Origin: Marchantia polymorpha subsp. ruderalis
Taxonomy: Eukaryota > Streptophyta > Marchantiopsida > Marchantiales > Marchantiaceae
Direction of reading: 5' to 3'
Assembly (NCBI GenBank): GCA_037833965.1
Contig: AP031356.1
Location: 21,040,501 to 21,104,500, forward strand
DNA: 64,000 bases
Shown here: piece by piece, positions 52,187 to 63,600 of the stretch
Position numbering within the stretch: the first letter of the stretch is position 1
How the letters are laid out: every line of letters begins with the position of its first letter
Notes under the pieces: generated by a model
The model's database searches: none
Told to the model about the DNA's origin: nothing
The model's input: only the letters and a program-made list of their open reading frames with translations
Program-made: the position numbers and the translations under genes

Positions 52187-55054
52187 CTACACGCCTGCAC
52201 GGAACCACGCTACACTACACTCCGCGGAACCTGTACTACGTCTCCTGCGCGGCCGACTGCCGCGCACTAACTCCCTACCCTGCCACTCTTCCGCTCGACT
52301 ACGCAGTCCCAACCGCTGCAACGCCGCGGACACCTCCCACTCGAGGGCGGACATGGTATCCTGTGCCTTCGACAGAAAGGCCTCGAGCTTCTTCGCTACC
52401 TTCCGCCGACTCCTACTATCGCCTGACAACAACCCGGCTGCGCGCAATTCAAACTCACGCAGTGTGAGTTTCTCCTGCGCCTTCACTTCCCAGTGGGCGT
52501 AGCCCTTGAGACAGTGGGCGACTCGCCTCGCCGTCTCCACCTTCGTGCGATCCGCCTCCTTCCTGCGATCCTCTTCAATGGTCACTAATTGCGATTCGGC
52601 TTCAGCACGTTGCGCCCTCAATTCGCCACACTCTGACTGTAACCTGCGGATTAATTCTTCATCCGCCTGCCGTGCGAGCTGACATTGTTCCAACAACCGC
52701 GTCTGTCGCACGAGCTCCTCTGACAAAATCCGATTCTGGGCCTGCTCAGAGTTGAGTGCTTCCCTGACCTTCACCTGCTCCTTGGTGAGCTCGCCCAGTT
52801 TCTCATCCTTCAGCTTCTCGGAGTGCTTGTAGAATTTCTGATTGAGCTTGTACTGTCCCCACAAGCACTCATGCTTCTCCTTCAAGTCCCTCAACTCCTG
52901 GTCCACTCTAGCTAATAGCTTGCTGGTGTGGACTTTAGTGCGAGTCCTCCTGCGCACTAACTCGATGTAAGATCCCGGCTGGAGTGGGTCGGCGTATTTA
53001 TCGACCTTGCGATCCAAGTACCGCAGCAACGGGATCACCTGCTCAGAGAGCGCCGCCGCCGGTGCTCCAACAATTTCCTCCTCCTCCTCCTCGGTGTCTT
53101 CTGCTCCTGACATTTCTTCCGTGGAGCCTCCGTCGTCATCATCCGAGTGGAGAATTTCAGTCGCCATTGATTGCGTCGGCGACTGCCCCGAGTGGGGCTG
53201 CACGTCCTCGACGTGTGCTGCCTGCGAAGGCACGGCTGCAGCCTCGCTGCTTGTCGCCAAAATGTCTAAGGCGGAAGGCGAATGTATCCGTGCGGCATCC
53301 CCGTCTTTCGCTTGTTGATGGTCTACCGCATCCTCTCTGCCTCTGTCGTCCGTCGCCGGAGGTGATTGAGCGGAGGGTGGCTGCGCGGGGTTGGATTGCG
53401 CATCGCGCATCGAGATTTCATCCCGCTGACAGTCACTCTGCTCCTCCGTCTGCTGCTCCCTTGATCGGTCCGTGGGGACTGTGCCCGGCCCGTGCGCAGG
53501 CGCATGTGCCGGCGCCTTGTCCGCCGCAGGCGTAGCGCCGCGGACATCTATCGCCGAAGGCGACATGGCCGGGGGCCGCACGCCCGATGTTCCTTGGCCT
53601 ATAGGCCCTACCGCCGAAGGCGCATCTATCGGCGGACTTTCCGCCGACGGTGCGGCCTCCGCACGCTCTCTGCTCGTATCCCCTCGGCTCGAAGGCCCTG
53701 GCGCCGAAGGCGCGAATTGCGGCGCGTGGTGCGCCGGAGGGTCTGGCCCCGAGGGCCGGTGTCTCGTAGGCGGTTCTTCCGCCGGCTCCTTCCCCTTCCT
53801 ACGTTGGAACGGGGGTGATTCTTGCCTGTGCACAGGCGGCACGTGTGGAGGTGTTCTGTTCACAGGCGACCTGTGCACAGGCGGACTGCTCCTTCCCACG
53901 CGTAAGCGTAGATCCACGTCCACTTGTGTTCGCCGGTCCGCGGAGGCTCGTCCGTCCGCGGAGGTTCGCCTGTGCGCAAACGGAACATCTGTCCGCATCG
54001 CACGTGGTAACTCCGGAGGCCCTTGGCCCGTAGGCGGCCTCTCTCCCGACGAGGTTGCAGCGTGGCCCGTCGCTCCTGCGGTCGTCCGCGCTTCCTCTCG
54101 CCTCTCTGGCGACGCACTTCCTATCTCCGTCGCAATCGTCGCCGTGTCTGCACTGTCAGCTGGTAACACCAGTCTGCGTGCCTTCTGCTTCGGCCGGCTG
54201 TATGGCTCGCACAGCGGCCGCGGTCGAATGGGAGCAGAGGGTTCGTGATGCTGCTCCTCTTCGGACTCTTCCCTCCATCGCCGCTTCCGCGGCACTCGCG
54301 CCGCAGGGGTGTGTCTCCCTTCGTCCCTCCGTCTTGATGGGGTAGAAGTCGGTGACTCCTCCGCATCAGTGTCGACCTCGTTCTCCCGCACATACTTCCC
54401 GGGATGGTCGATGGACAATGGCGGAAAATGTTCAAGCTCCGCCGCTGTCAAACAATTCCGCTGTCGATAAAAATTGATGAGGAAAGGAGAAAGATGGTTT
54501 AGAGTTCCCCCCTTCTCCTCAAACGCGTGCTGTCGCATCACCCTGTGCAGGATGCTTGCCCAGTGAATGGGAGTTCCCTCAATGACGCACTCCACAAAAG
54601 AGACCTGCCACAATGTGATGTAGCAGGCGCGGTGCGGCTGCAGTAATTGCATCAGCGCCGCGGACAAAGTCCGGCGAAATCGATCTTTGTAATCACGGGT
54701 CCTGTACCCATTCTTGGTAGACCTCCTGGTCTTGAACAGCTCCACAAATTGCGCCTCTTCTTGCTTGGTCACCTTGATGCTCTCGCTGTCGAAAAGGAGA
54801 TGCCCTGGCATGCCAGCACATCTTCCCAACGCCTGCGCCCAATCTTGGACTGTCCACCGGTCAACATGCGGACGCAATCCGCGCGAGGGTGGTCCCTGTG
54901 GCTCTAGCCACTCGCGCACCATATTCGCGCAGATGTAATTCCATCCCCATAGCAAGAAATCGAGCTTTCTTGCTATTAAGCGCTCCTCGAAAGCGCGCAG
55001 CCCGTTCTGCGGCAGGCGAAGTGGCACCATCCGCAATCTGCTCGGTCTCGTCAT
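52187..55054 (-). CDS. U3-encoded coiled-coil protein in a solo LTR (LTR4, 955 aa)
   Basis: Complete and open despite the loss of the rest of the element. It has the same start, N-terminal domain, acidic run and coiled coil as in LTR1/LTR2, with a shorter SPVHR array (SPVHR and SPVNR only). An in-frame extension to 55306 is not conserved in element 1. This shows that LTR-LTR recombination leaves an isolated, potentially expressible gene. Confidence 0.8.
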   Translation of the reverse strand: MTRPSRLRMVPLRLPQNGLRAFEERLIARKLDFLLWGWNYICANMVREWLEPQGPPSRGLRPHVDRWTVQDWAQALGRCAGMPGHLLFDSESIKVTKQEEAQFVELFKTRRSTKNGYRTRDYKDRFRRTLSAALMQLLQPHRACYITLWQVSFVECVIEGTPIHWASILHRVMRQHAFEEKGGTLNHLSPFLINFYRQRNCLTAAELEHFPPLSIDHPGKYVRENEVDTDAEESPTSTPSRRRDEGRHTPAARVPRKRRWREESEEEQHHEPSAPIRPRPLCEPYSRPKQKARRLVLPADSADTATIATEIGSASPERREEARTTAGATGHAATSSGERPPTGQGPPELPRAMRTDVPFAHRRTSADGRASADRRTQVDVDLRLRVGRSSPPVHRSPVNRTPPHVPPVHRQESPPFQRRKGKEPAEEPPTRHRPSGPDPPAHHAPQFAPSAPGPSSRGDTSRERAEAAPSAESPPIDAPSAVGPIGQGTSGVRPPAMSPSAIDVRGATPAADKAPAHAPAHGPGTVPTDRSREQQTEEQSDCQRDEISMRDAQSNPAQPPSAQSPPATDDRGREDAVDHQQAKDGDAARIHSPSALDILATSSEAAAVPSQAAHVEDVQPHSGQSPTQSMATEILHSDDDDGGSTEEMSGAEDTEEEEEEIVGAPAAALSEQVIPLLRYLDRKVDKYADPLQPGSYIELVRRRTRTKVHTSKLLARVDQELRDLKEKHECLWGQYKLNQKFYKHSEKLKDEKLGELTKEQVKVREALNSEQAQNRILSEELVRQTRLLEQCQLARQADEELIRRLQSECGELRAQRAEAESQLVTIEEDRRKEADRTKVETARRVAHCLKGYAHWEVKAQEKLTLREFELRAAGLLSGDSRSRRKVAKKLEAFLSKAQDTMSALEWEVSAALQRLGLRSRAEEWQGRELVRGSRPRRRRSTGSAECSVAWFRAGV

Positions 55055-56553
55055 TGCGTTCCTGGGGTTCGCTCGCCCGCTCATTCTACTTCCGCACTGT
55101 CCGCGTTTCTTTCTCTCTCGGCAAACTCTAATCGCTCTCAATTCCAAATCACGCGCACTCACTTCTCCCTCAATCAACAAGAAATCTCCTGTGCGACGAC
55201 GACGAGAATGGTCCGCAGCCAGCAGATGGATGCGCGCAGCGCGCACAAGAGATTGGAATCGCGAATTCAAGAATGGGACGCTCTCCGCCGCCCGGTCGAA
55301 GGTCATGGTCGTCTCTTGGTCGTGAAGAACGTCTCACTTGATGGCCGCGCCGGCTGTACGCTGGAACGGTCTTCGCTCTCACGCGCGGCTTCACGCTCCG
55401 CCGTCGTCGATTAAACTCTCACGCTCGAATTGGCGGATTTGAACTCCGCGAGCGTGTCACCCTGCGGACATGGGGGCGTAGCGCCGAAGGCGAGTTTTCC
55501 GCCTTGCGCGGTACACTTGTTCGTACCGCCCTTCGGCCAATCTCCTTCTGCCTTGACGCGTGCGTCCGCATGTCGGACAAAAATTCAACTCCTGCCTGTG
55601 CGCAGGCAGGGGCCTCGGCGGATTCTCCGCCGGCGCGGAACTTGAACATCCTCCTGTGCACAGGCGTTCGCTTGTGCGCAGGCGAACTCCGTCCGCGGCG
55701 CTGCGCTGGCGCGGAAGGCGTTGACCGTGGTCAGCCGTCTCCGTCCAGTCTGTCCGTTCCTTGTCTCTCCGTCGGCGCTTCCGCCGCCGCAACTCCGTCC
55801 GCGCAAGAGCGCATCCACCCGTGCCGTCCGCACGGTCCGTACCTATTGGATTACTCTGGCGGCTCTTCCGACGTACGCTGCGCTGCGCTGGCGCGGAAGG
55901 CGTCGTACACTTTCTACCTCACAAGGCGCATTTCTAGGGCCCAAGGCGGATTTCCCGCCGACGCCGAAGTGCCTGTGCACAGGCGAACGCCTGTGCGTAG
56001 GCGGACTTCGCGCCTTCCCTAACCCTACTTCGCCTGTGCACAGGCGAACTCCTTCGTCCGCGCATAGGACAAAACTTGAATCCCCCTTCCGCGTAGGCGG
56101 AATTCGCGCCGGTGGCGAACTCCTTCCGCCGTAGGCGACCGCCTCCGTTTCTTCCAGTAGCGATAACTCCATAAGTCCTCGTCCGTTCCAAGCGTTCTTG
56201 GGCTCGTTAGAATCAGCGCGTTGAGCTCTTTCCAACCGGACCCTAACTTGGTCAAGACGCCCGAGGGTTTACCTAATTACGGGGGTTTCCCTACAGCCGC
56301 GGCCGCAACCTCCGAAGGCGGGTTTTGCGCCTTGCGCCGTAGAGATCCTAACTGCGGAGCTCGCAGGGAGGGTGGTGCCTGTGCTTGCTGCGGCACCCCA
56401 AATCCCAGATTCTACAAGATCCCTCGAGAATCCCCGCGATCTTCCGGATTCACTCTGTTTTGATGTACCGAAGGCTATTTACAATGCTGCCAGGGTACAG
56501 TTTTCCAAAAAATGTTTTAATTTTCTCAAAATTGCCAAAAGTGGGGTACCACA

Positions 56554-57500
56554 GTGCAGCGTACAACACACACACACACACACCTGAAACTACAGAAACA
56601 CAACCCAGAGATCGGTTAGGACCTCTACTCAAGATTTCACGGGGAAAGTCTCTCACGAGTACTCAGCGAAGCTGCGGGTAGTGACTCCCAACTCCGGCTT
56701 TTACAACCCTTTCACTAGCTTTCTGCTAGCGTAGGGAACCCGGTTTGGACTTCCTACTTCGGATCAAAGTCACTCACACGCGGTGAACAACACTCTCAAC
56801 TCACAAAATGCGCAGAGAACACAGGTCCGCACGGAGGGACTCAACTTAGAAACGATCCAGTAACACACCATAACAGTCTATTGAAGAGTTTGAATTCTTA
56901 GGCACTTGTCATTCCCAGAAATACTACAGGGGTTACCCTGAAGGCACCTGCTGCAGCGTAACCTGAATTTACAACCAAGGCTTACACGAAGTAGCAAAAC
57001 TTCACTTTGACATTAAGGGGAAAAATCCCAAAGGAGTACAATCAGGAACAGTCACTCGAAAGTGTAAGGGGGAAACTGTCCAAGTATCTAACTCGTAACT
57101 GGCTCTGAGCATTCGCAATCACCCGCAAGTGTAGATCCGAACTACTCAAGTCTCTAACCAGCGTACTAGCTCTGAACATTCGGCCGAAGGCCTTCAGCTA
57201 CACAATGCGGACCGCCAAGGTGTAGCTCCTCTTGCGTGGTGACAGAACTAAGGACACAAACACGCAGAGAAAATGAGTTCCTAATCTGCACTTCCGAAAC
57301 TGGAAAAATCCCAAGGCAAGACGCCTTGAACTACTTTATACCTTCTAAGTCCTAACTAACACTACACTACACTATGCTGTGCTTCGCCTTCTGCGCGACG
57401 GACTGCCGCGCACTAACTCTCTACCCTGCAAGTCCTCCGCTCGACTGCGCACTCCCAATCGCCGCAACACCGCGGAAACCTCCGACTCGAGGGTGGTCAT
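56554..57500 (-). repeat. LTR5, right part (truncated at 57500)
   Basis: It starts with the second GTGCA and continues the R/U5 sequence, including (CA)n, into the TATA/hairpin and the last codons of the U3 ORF region (about 57374-57500). It is cut at 57500 by the plus-strand LTR6. It is more diverged than the other copies. Confidence 0.85.
57312..57340 (-). promoter_or_regulatory. TATA box and variant hairpin (LTR5)
   Basis: The hairpin at 57312-57328 is CAAGGC-AAGAC-GCCTTG, with the A-T pair of element 1 instead of the C-G pair of the other minus-strand LTRs. The loop also differs. TATA box at 57335-57340. Confidence 0.5.
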
Positions 57501-57813
57501 TGTGGTACCCCACTTTTGGTAATTTTGAGGAAATTAAAACATTTTTGGAAAACTGTACCAAGGCAGCAACGTAAATAGCCTTCGGTGCGTCAAAACAGAG
57601 TGAATTCGGAAGATCGCAGAGATTCTCGAGGGACCTCGTAGAATCTAGGAGTTGGGTGCAGCGTCAAGGAAGGGCACCACCCTTCCTGCGAGCTCTGAAG
57701 GTATGATCCCTTCAGTGCAAGGCGCAAAATCCGCCTTTGGCGCTGCGTCCGCGGCGGTAGGGAAATCCTTCATATTTAGGTCAACCCCCAAACGCCTTGA
57801 CTTAGTTAGCCCT
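57501..57813 (+). repeat. LTR6: U3 start fragment, plus strand
   Basis: It begins TGTGGTACCCC inside LTR5 and follows the family-2 LTR for about 313 bp, ending near CTTAGTTAG. It is then joined to internal gag sequence. The rest of the LTR, the leader and most of gag are deleted. Confidence 0.8.
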
Positions 57814-58027
57814 CGAGGCGTGTGTTGAGGTTAGCGGATCAGACGCGGAGAATGCCTGTAGGAATGCTACGCAATGTCAAAACAATCATCGGTGGTGCAG
57901 ACTTTCGGTTGACTTATATCATCCTTCAACCGATGCTGAAGCAAGGCTATGACGTCCTGCTCGGGCGCCCGTGGCTGTATGGCGCACAAGTACGATGTGA
58001 CTGGCGTAGGCATCGCCTTAAGTTTCC
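57814..58027 (+). pseudogene. Gag aspartic-protease fragment (family 2), plus strand
   Basis: About 70 codons match the element 2 protease region (RLADQTRRMP, IGGADFRLTYII, GYDVLLGRPWLYGAQVRCDW). The fragment is cut at 58027 by insertion of LTR7. It is a relic of a plus-strand element with LTR6. Confidence 0.88.
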
Positions 58028-58972
58028 TGTAATAACCCACTAAAGGCTAAAACTGCAATATAGTGGTAGAAAGGTCGAACCCACAGGGAGAGAGGAACAC
58101 ACAGGGTACAAAGTGTCACGTTTAACAGACTATTGAGGAGTTTGAATTCTCAGGCGACTGTCACTCCCAGAAATACTGCAAGTGTCCACTCGGAGCGCAC
58201 TCGGAGGTCGCACAGTGCAGCGTAACACACACACACACACACACCTGAAACTACAGAAACACAACCTAGAGATCCGTTAGGACCTCTACTTCAAGATTTC
58301 AGGGGGAAAGTCTCTCAAGAGTACACTCTGCGAAGCTGCGGGTAGTGACTTCCAACTCTGGCTTTTACAACACTTCCACTAGCTTGCTGCTAGTGTAGGA
58401 AACCCGGTTTGGACTGCCTACTTCGGATCGAAGTCACTCAGACGCGGTGAACAACACTCTCAACTCACAAAACGCGCAGAGAACACAGGTCCGCACTGAA
58501 GGACTCACTGTGAAACATTCCAGTAACACAACAACAGTCTATTGAAGAGTTTGAATTCTCAAGCACTTGTCATTCCTAGAACTACTATAGGGGTTACCCT
58601 CAAGGCACCTGCTGCAGCGTAACCTGAATTTACAACCAAGGCTTACACGAAGTAGCAAAACTTCACTTTGGCATTCAGGGGAAAAATCCCAAGGGAGTAC
58701 AATCAGAAAGAAACACTCGAAGGTGTAGGGGCGAAACTGTTCAAGTATCTAACTAGTCACTGGCTCTTAGCATCGGCAGTCACCCGCAGGTGCAGATCCG
58801 AACTACTCAAGTCTCTAACCAATGTACTAGCTCTGAACATTCGGCCGAAGGCCTTCAGCTACAAAATGCGGAACGCTAAGTTGTAACTCCTCGTGCGTGG
58901 TGACAGAACTCAAGGACACAAAACACGCAAAGGAAATGGGTTCCTGATCTGCACTTCTGATGGGAAAGAACC

Positions 58973-59001
58973 CCAGGCAAAACGCCTGGAACTATTTTAT
59001 A
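58973..59001 (-). promoter_or_regulatory. TATA box and hairpin (LTR7)
   Basis: Hairpin at 58973-58989 and TATA box at 58996-59001 on the minus strand, as in LTR2-LTR4. Confidence 0.55.
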
Positions 59002-59037
59002 CCTTCTAAGTCCTACCTAGCACTACACTCCACTACG

Positions 59038-60676
59038 CTACACGCCTGCACGGAACCACGCTACACTACACTCCGCGGAACCTGTGCTACGTCTCCTGCG
59101 CGGCGGACTGCCGCGCACTAACTCCCTACCCTGCCAATCTTCCGCTCGACTGCGCAGTCCCAAACGCTGCAACGCCGCGGACACCTCCACTTCGAGGGCG
59201 GACATAGTATCCTGCGCCTTGGACAGAAAAGCATCGAGCTTCTTTGCTACCTTCCGCCGGCTCCTACTGTCGCCTGACAACAACCCTGCTGCGCGCAGTT
59301 CAAACTCACGCAGTGTGAGTTTCTCCTGCGCCTTCACTTCCCAGTGGGCGTAACTCTTGAGACAGTGGGCGACACGCCTCGCCGTCTCCACCTTCGTGCG
59401 ATCTGCCTCCTTCCTGCGATCCTCTTCAATTATCACTAATTGCGATTCGGCCTCAGCACGTTGCGCTCTCAATTCGCCACACTCTGACTGTAACCTGCGA
59501 ATAACTCCTCATCCGCCTGCCGTGCGAGCTGACATTGTTCCAACAACCGCGTCTCTCGCACGAGCTCCTCTGACAAAATCCGATTCTGGGCCTGCTCAGA
59601 AATTAGTGCTTCCTTGACCTTCACCTGCTCCTTGGTGAGCTCGTCAAGTTTCTCATCCTTCACCTTCTCGGAGTACTTGTAGAATTTCTGATTAAGTTTA
59701 TACTGACCCCACAAGCATGCATGCTTCTCCTTCAATTCCCTCAACTCCTGGTCCACTCTAGCTAATAGCTTGCTGGTGTGGACTTTAGTGCGAGTCCGCC
59801 TGCGCACTAACTCGATGTAAGATCCCGGCTGAAGTGGGTCGGCGTATTTATCGACCTTGCGATCCAAGTACCTCAGCAACGGAATCACCTGCTCAAAGAG
59901 CGCCGCCGCCGGCGCTCCAACAATTTCCTCCTCCTCCTCCTCGGTGTCCTCTGCTCCTGACATTTCTTCGGTGGAGCCTCCGTCGTCATCATCCGAGTGG
60001 AGAATTTCAGTCGCCATTGATTGCGTCGGCGACTGACCCGAGTGGGGCTGCACGTCGTCGACGTGTGCTGCCTGCGAAGGCACGGTTGCAGCCTCGCTGC
60101 TCTTCGCCAAAATGTCTAAGGCGGTAGGCGAATGTGCCCGTGCGGCATCCCCGCCGCTCGCTTGTTGGTCGTCTACCGTGTCCTCTCTGCCGCCGACGCC
60201 CGCCGCCGAAAGCGATCGAGCGGAGGGTGGCTGCGCGGGGTTTGATTGCGCACCGCGCATCGAAATTTCATCCCGCGGACAGTCACTCCGCTCCTCCGTC
60301 TGTTGCTGCTCCCTTGATCGGTCCGTGGGGGATGTGCTTGGCCTGTGCGCAGGCGCAAATGCCGGCGCCTTGTCCGCCGCAGGCGTAGCGCCGCAGACAT
60401 CCATCGCCAAAGGCGACATGGCCGGAGGCCGCTCGCCTGATGTCCCTTGGCCTATAGGCCCTACCGCCGAAGGCGCATCTATCGGCGGACTACCCGCCGA
60501 TGGTGCGGCCTCCGCACGCTCCCTGCTCGTATCTCCTCGGCTCGAAGGCCCTGGCGCCGAAGGCGCAAATTGCGGCGCGTGGTGCGCCGGAGGGTCTGGC
60601 CCCGAGGGCCGGTGTCTCGTAGGCGGCTCTTCCGCCGGCTCCTTCCCCTTCCTACGTTGGAACGGGGGTGATTCTT
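59038..60676 (-). pseudogene. U3 ORF of LTR7, frameshifted and 5'-truncated
   Basis: It matches the C-terminal half of the U3 ORF. A small deletion near 59500 (where other copies read TGCGGATTAATTC) shifts the frame, splitting it into 59038-59472 and 59469-60419. The 5' portion is cut at 60676. Confidence 0.85.
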
Positions 60677-63600
60677 GTGGTACCCCACTTTTGGCAATTT
60701 TGAGGAAATTAAAACATTTTTGGAAAACTGTACCCTGGCAGCATTGTAAATAGCCTTCGGTATATCAAAACGGAGTGAATCCGGAAGATCGCGGGGATTC
60801 TCGAGGGATCTTGTAGAATCTGGGATTTGGGGTGCAGCAGTAAGGACAGGCACCACCCTCCCAGCGAGCTCTGCAGTTAGGACCCCTACGACGCAAGGCG
60901 CAAAACCCGCCTTCGGAGGTTGCGTCCGCGGCTGTAGGGAAACCATCCATAATTAGGTCAACCCTCGGGCGCCTTGACCAAGTTAGGGTCGCGTTGGAAA
61001 GAGCTCGACGCACTGATTCCAACGAGTCCAAGAACGCTTGGAACGGATGAGGACTTAGGGAGTTATCACTATTGGAAGAAACGGAGGCGGTCGCCTACGG
61101 CGGAAAGAGTTCGCCACCGGCGCGAATTCCGCCTACGCGGAAGGGGGAATCAAGTTTTGTCCTATGCGCGGACGAAGGCGTTTGCCGGTGCACAGGCGAA
61201 GTAGGGTTAGGGGAGGCGCGAAGTCCGCCTACGCACAGGCGCTCGCCTGTGCACAGGCGCTTCGGCGTCGGCGGAAAATCCGCCTTGGGCCCTAGAAATG
61301 CGCCTTGTGAGGTAGAAAGTGTACGGCGCCTTCCGCGCCAGCGCAGCGCCGCGCACGGCGGAAGAGCCGCCAGAGTAATCAAATCGGTACGGACCATGCG
61401 GACGGGACGGGTGGATGCGCTCTTGGACGGACGGAGTTGCGGCGGCGGAAGCGCCGACGAAGAGACAAGGAACGGACAAACTGGATGGGGACGGCTGACC
61501 ACGGTCAACGCCTTCCGCGCCAGCGCGACGCCGCGCACGGAATTCGCCTGCGCACAGGTGACCGCCTGTGCACAGGAGGATGAAGTTCCGTGCCGGCGGA
61601 GCATCCGCCGAGGCTCCTGCCTGCGCACAGGCAGGAGTTGAACTTTTGTCCGACATGCGGACACACGCGTCAAGGCAGAGGGGGATTGGCCGAGGGGCGG
61701 TACGAACAAGTGTACCGCGCAAGGCGGAAAACTCGCCTTCGGCGCTACGCCCCCGTGTCCGCGGGGTAATACGCTCGCGGAGTTCAAATCCGCCAATTCG
61801 AGCGTGAGAGTTTAATCGACGACGGCGGAGCGTGAAGCCGCGCGTGAGAGCGAAGACCGTTCCAGCGTACAGCCGGCGCGGCCATCAAGTGAGACGTTCT
61901 TCACGAGCAAGAGCCGACCATGACCTTCGACCGGGCGGCGGAGAACGTCCCATTCTTGAATTCGCGATTCCAATCTCTTGTGCGCGCTGCGCGCATCCAT
62001 CTGCTGGCTGCTAAACATTCTCGACGTCGTCGCACAGGAGATTTCTTGTTGATTGAGGGAGAAGTGAATGCGCGTGATTTGGAATTGAGGGCGATTAGAG
62101 TTTGCCGAGAGAGAAAGAAGCTCGGGCGGTGCGGAAGTAGAATGAGCGGGCGGGCGAACCCCAGGAACGCAATGACGAGACCGAGCAGGTTGCGGATGGT
62201 GCCACTTCGCCTACCACAGAACGGGTTGCGCGCTTTCGAGGAACGCTTAATAGCAAGAAAGCTCGATTTCTTGCTATAGGGATGGAACTACATCTGTGCG
62301 AATATGGTGCGCGAGTGGCTAGAGCCACAGGGACCACCCTCGCGCGGATTGCGTCCGCATGTTGATCGGTGGACAGTCCAAGATTGGGCGCAGGCGTTGG
62401 GAAGATGTGCTGGCATGCCAGGGCATCTCCTTTTCGACAGTGAGAGCATCAAGGTGACCAAGCAGGAACATTTTCCGCCATTGTCCATCGACCATCCCGG
62501 GAAGTATGTGCGGGAGAATGAGGTCGACACTGATGCAGAGGAGTCACCGACTTCTACCCCATCAAGGCGGAGGGACGAAGGGAGACACACTCATGCAGCA
62601 CGAGTGCCGCGGAAGCGGCGATGGAGGGAAGAGTCCGAAGAGGAGCAGCATCAAGAACCCTCTGCTCCCATTCGACCGCGGCCGCTGTGCGAGTCATACA
62701 GCCGGCCGAAGCAGAAGGCACGCAGACTGGCGTTACCAGCCGACAGTGCGGACACGGCGACGATTGCGACGGAGAAAGGAAGTGCGTCGCCAGAGAAGCA
62801 TGAGGAAGCGCGGACGACCGCAGGAGCAACGGGCCACGCTGCAACCTCGACGGGAGAGAGGCCGCCTACGGGCCAAGGGCCTCCGGAGTTACCACGTGCA
62901 ATGCGGACAGATGTTCCGTTTGCGCACAGACGAGCCTCCGCGGACGGACGAGCCTCCGCGGACAGGCGATCACAAGTGGACGTGGATCTACGCTTACGCG
63001 TGGGAAGGAGCAGTCCGCCTGTGCACAGGCGCTCACCTGTGCACAGGTCGCCTGTGCACAGGACACCTCCACACGTGCCGCCTGTGCACAGGCAAGAATC
63101 ACCCCCGTTCCAACGTAGGAAGGGGAAGGAGCTGGCGGAAGAACCGCCTATGAGACACCGGCCCTCGGGGCCAGACCCTCCGGCGCACCACGCGCCGCAA
63201 TTTGCGCCTTCGGCGCCAGGGCCTTCGAGCCGAGGAGATACGAGCAGGGAGCGTGCGGAGGCCGCACCATCGGCGGGAAGTCCGCCGATAGATGCGCCTT
63301 CGGCGGTAGGGCCTATAGGCCAAGGGACATCGGGCGAGCGGCTCCCGGCCATGTCGCCTTCGGCGATAGATGTCCGCGGCGCTACGCCTGCGGCGGACAA
63401 GGCGCCGGCAATTGCGCCTGCGCACGGGCCGGGCACAGCCCCCACGGACCGATCAAGGGAGCAGCAACAAACGGAGGAGCGGAGTGACTGTCCGCGGGAT
63501 GGAATTTCGATGCGCGATGCGCAATCAAACCCCGCGCAGCCACCCTCCGCTCGATCGCCTTCGGCGGCGGGCGACGGCGGCAGAGAGGACGCTGTAGACA

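Larger units (their letters stand above)
51182..56553 (-). repeat. LTR4: intact solo LTR nested in LTR5 (5372 bp)
   Basis: A complete LTR (TGTAATAACCC ... GGGGTACCACA) with a perfect 5-bp duplication GTGCA on both sides and no internal region. It is therefore a solo LTR formed by recombination after integration into LTR5. It carries an unbroken U3 ORF. Confidence 0.93.
58028..60676 (-). repeat. LTR7: family-2 LTR, minus strand, interrupted at 60676
   Basis: It begins TGTAATAACCC and covers R/U5, TATA/hairpin and the C-terminal half of the U3 ORF. LTR8, in the opposite orientation, starts at 60677. The remainder of LTR7 may lie beyond the window on the far side of LTR8. Confidence 0.88.
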
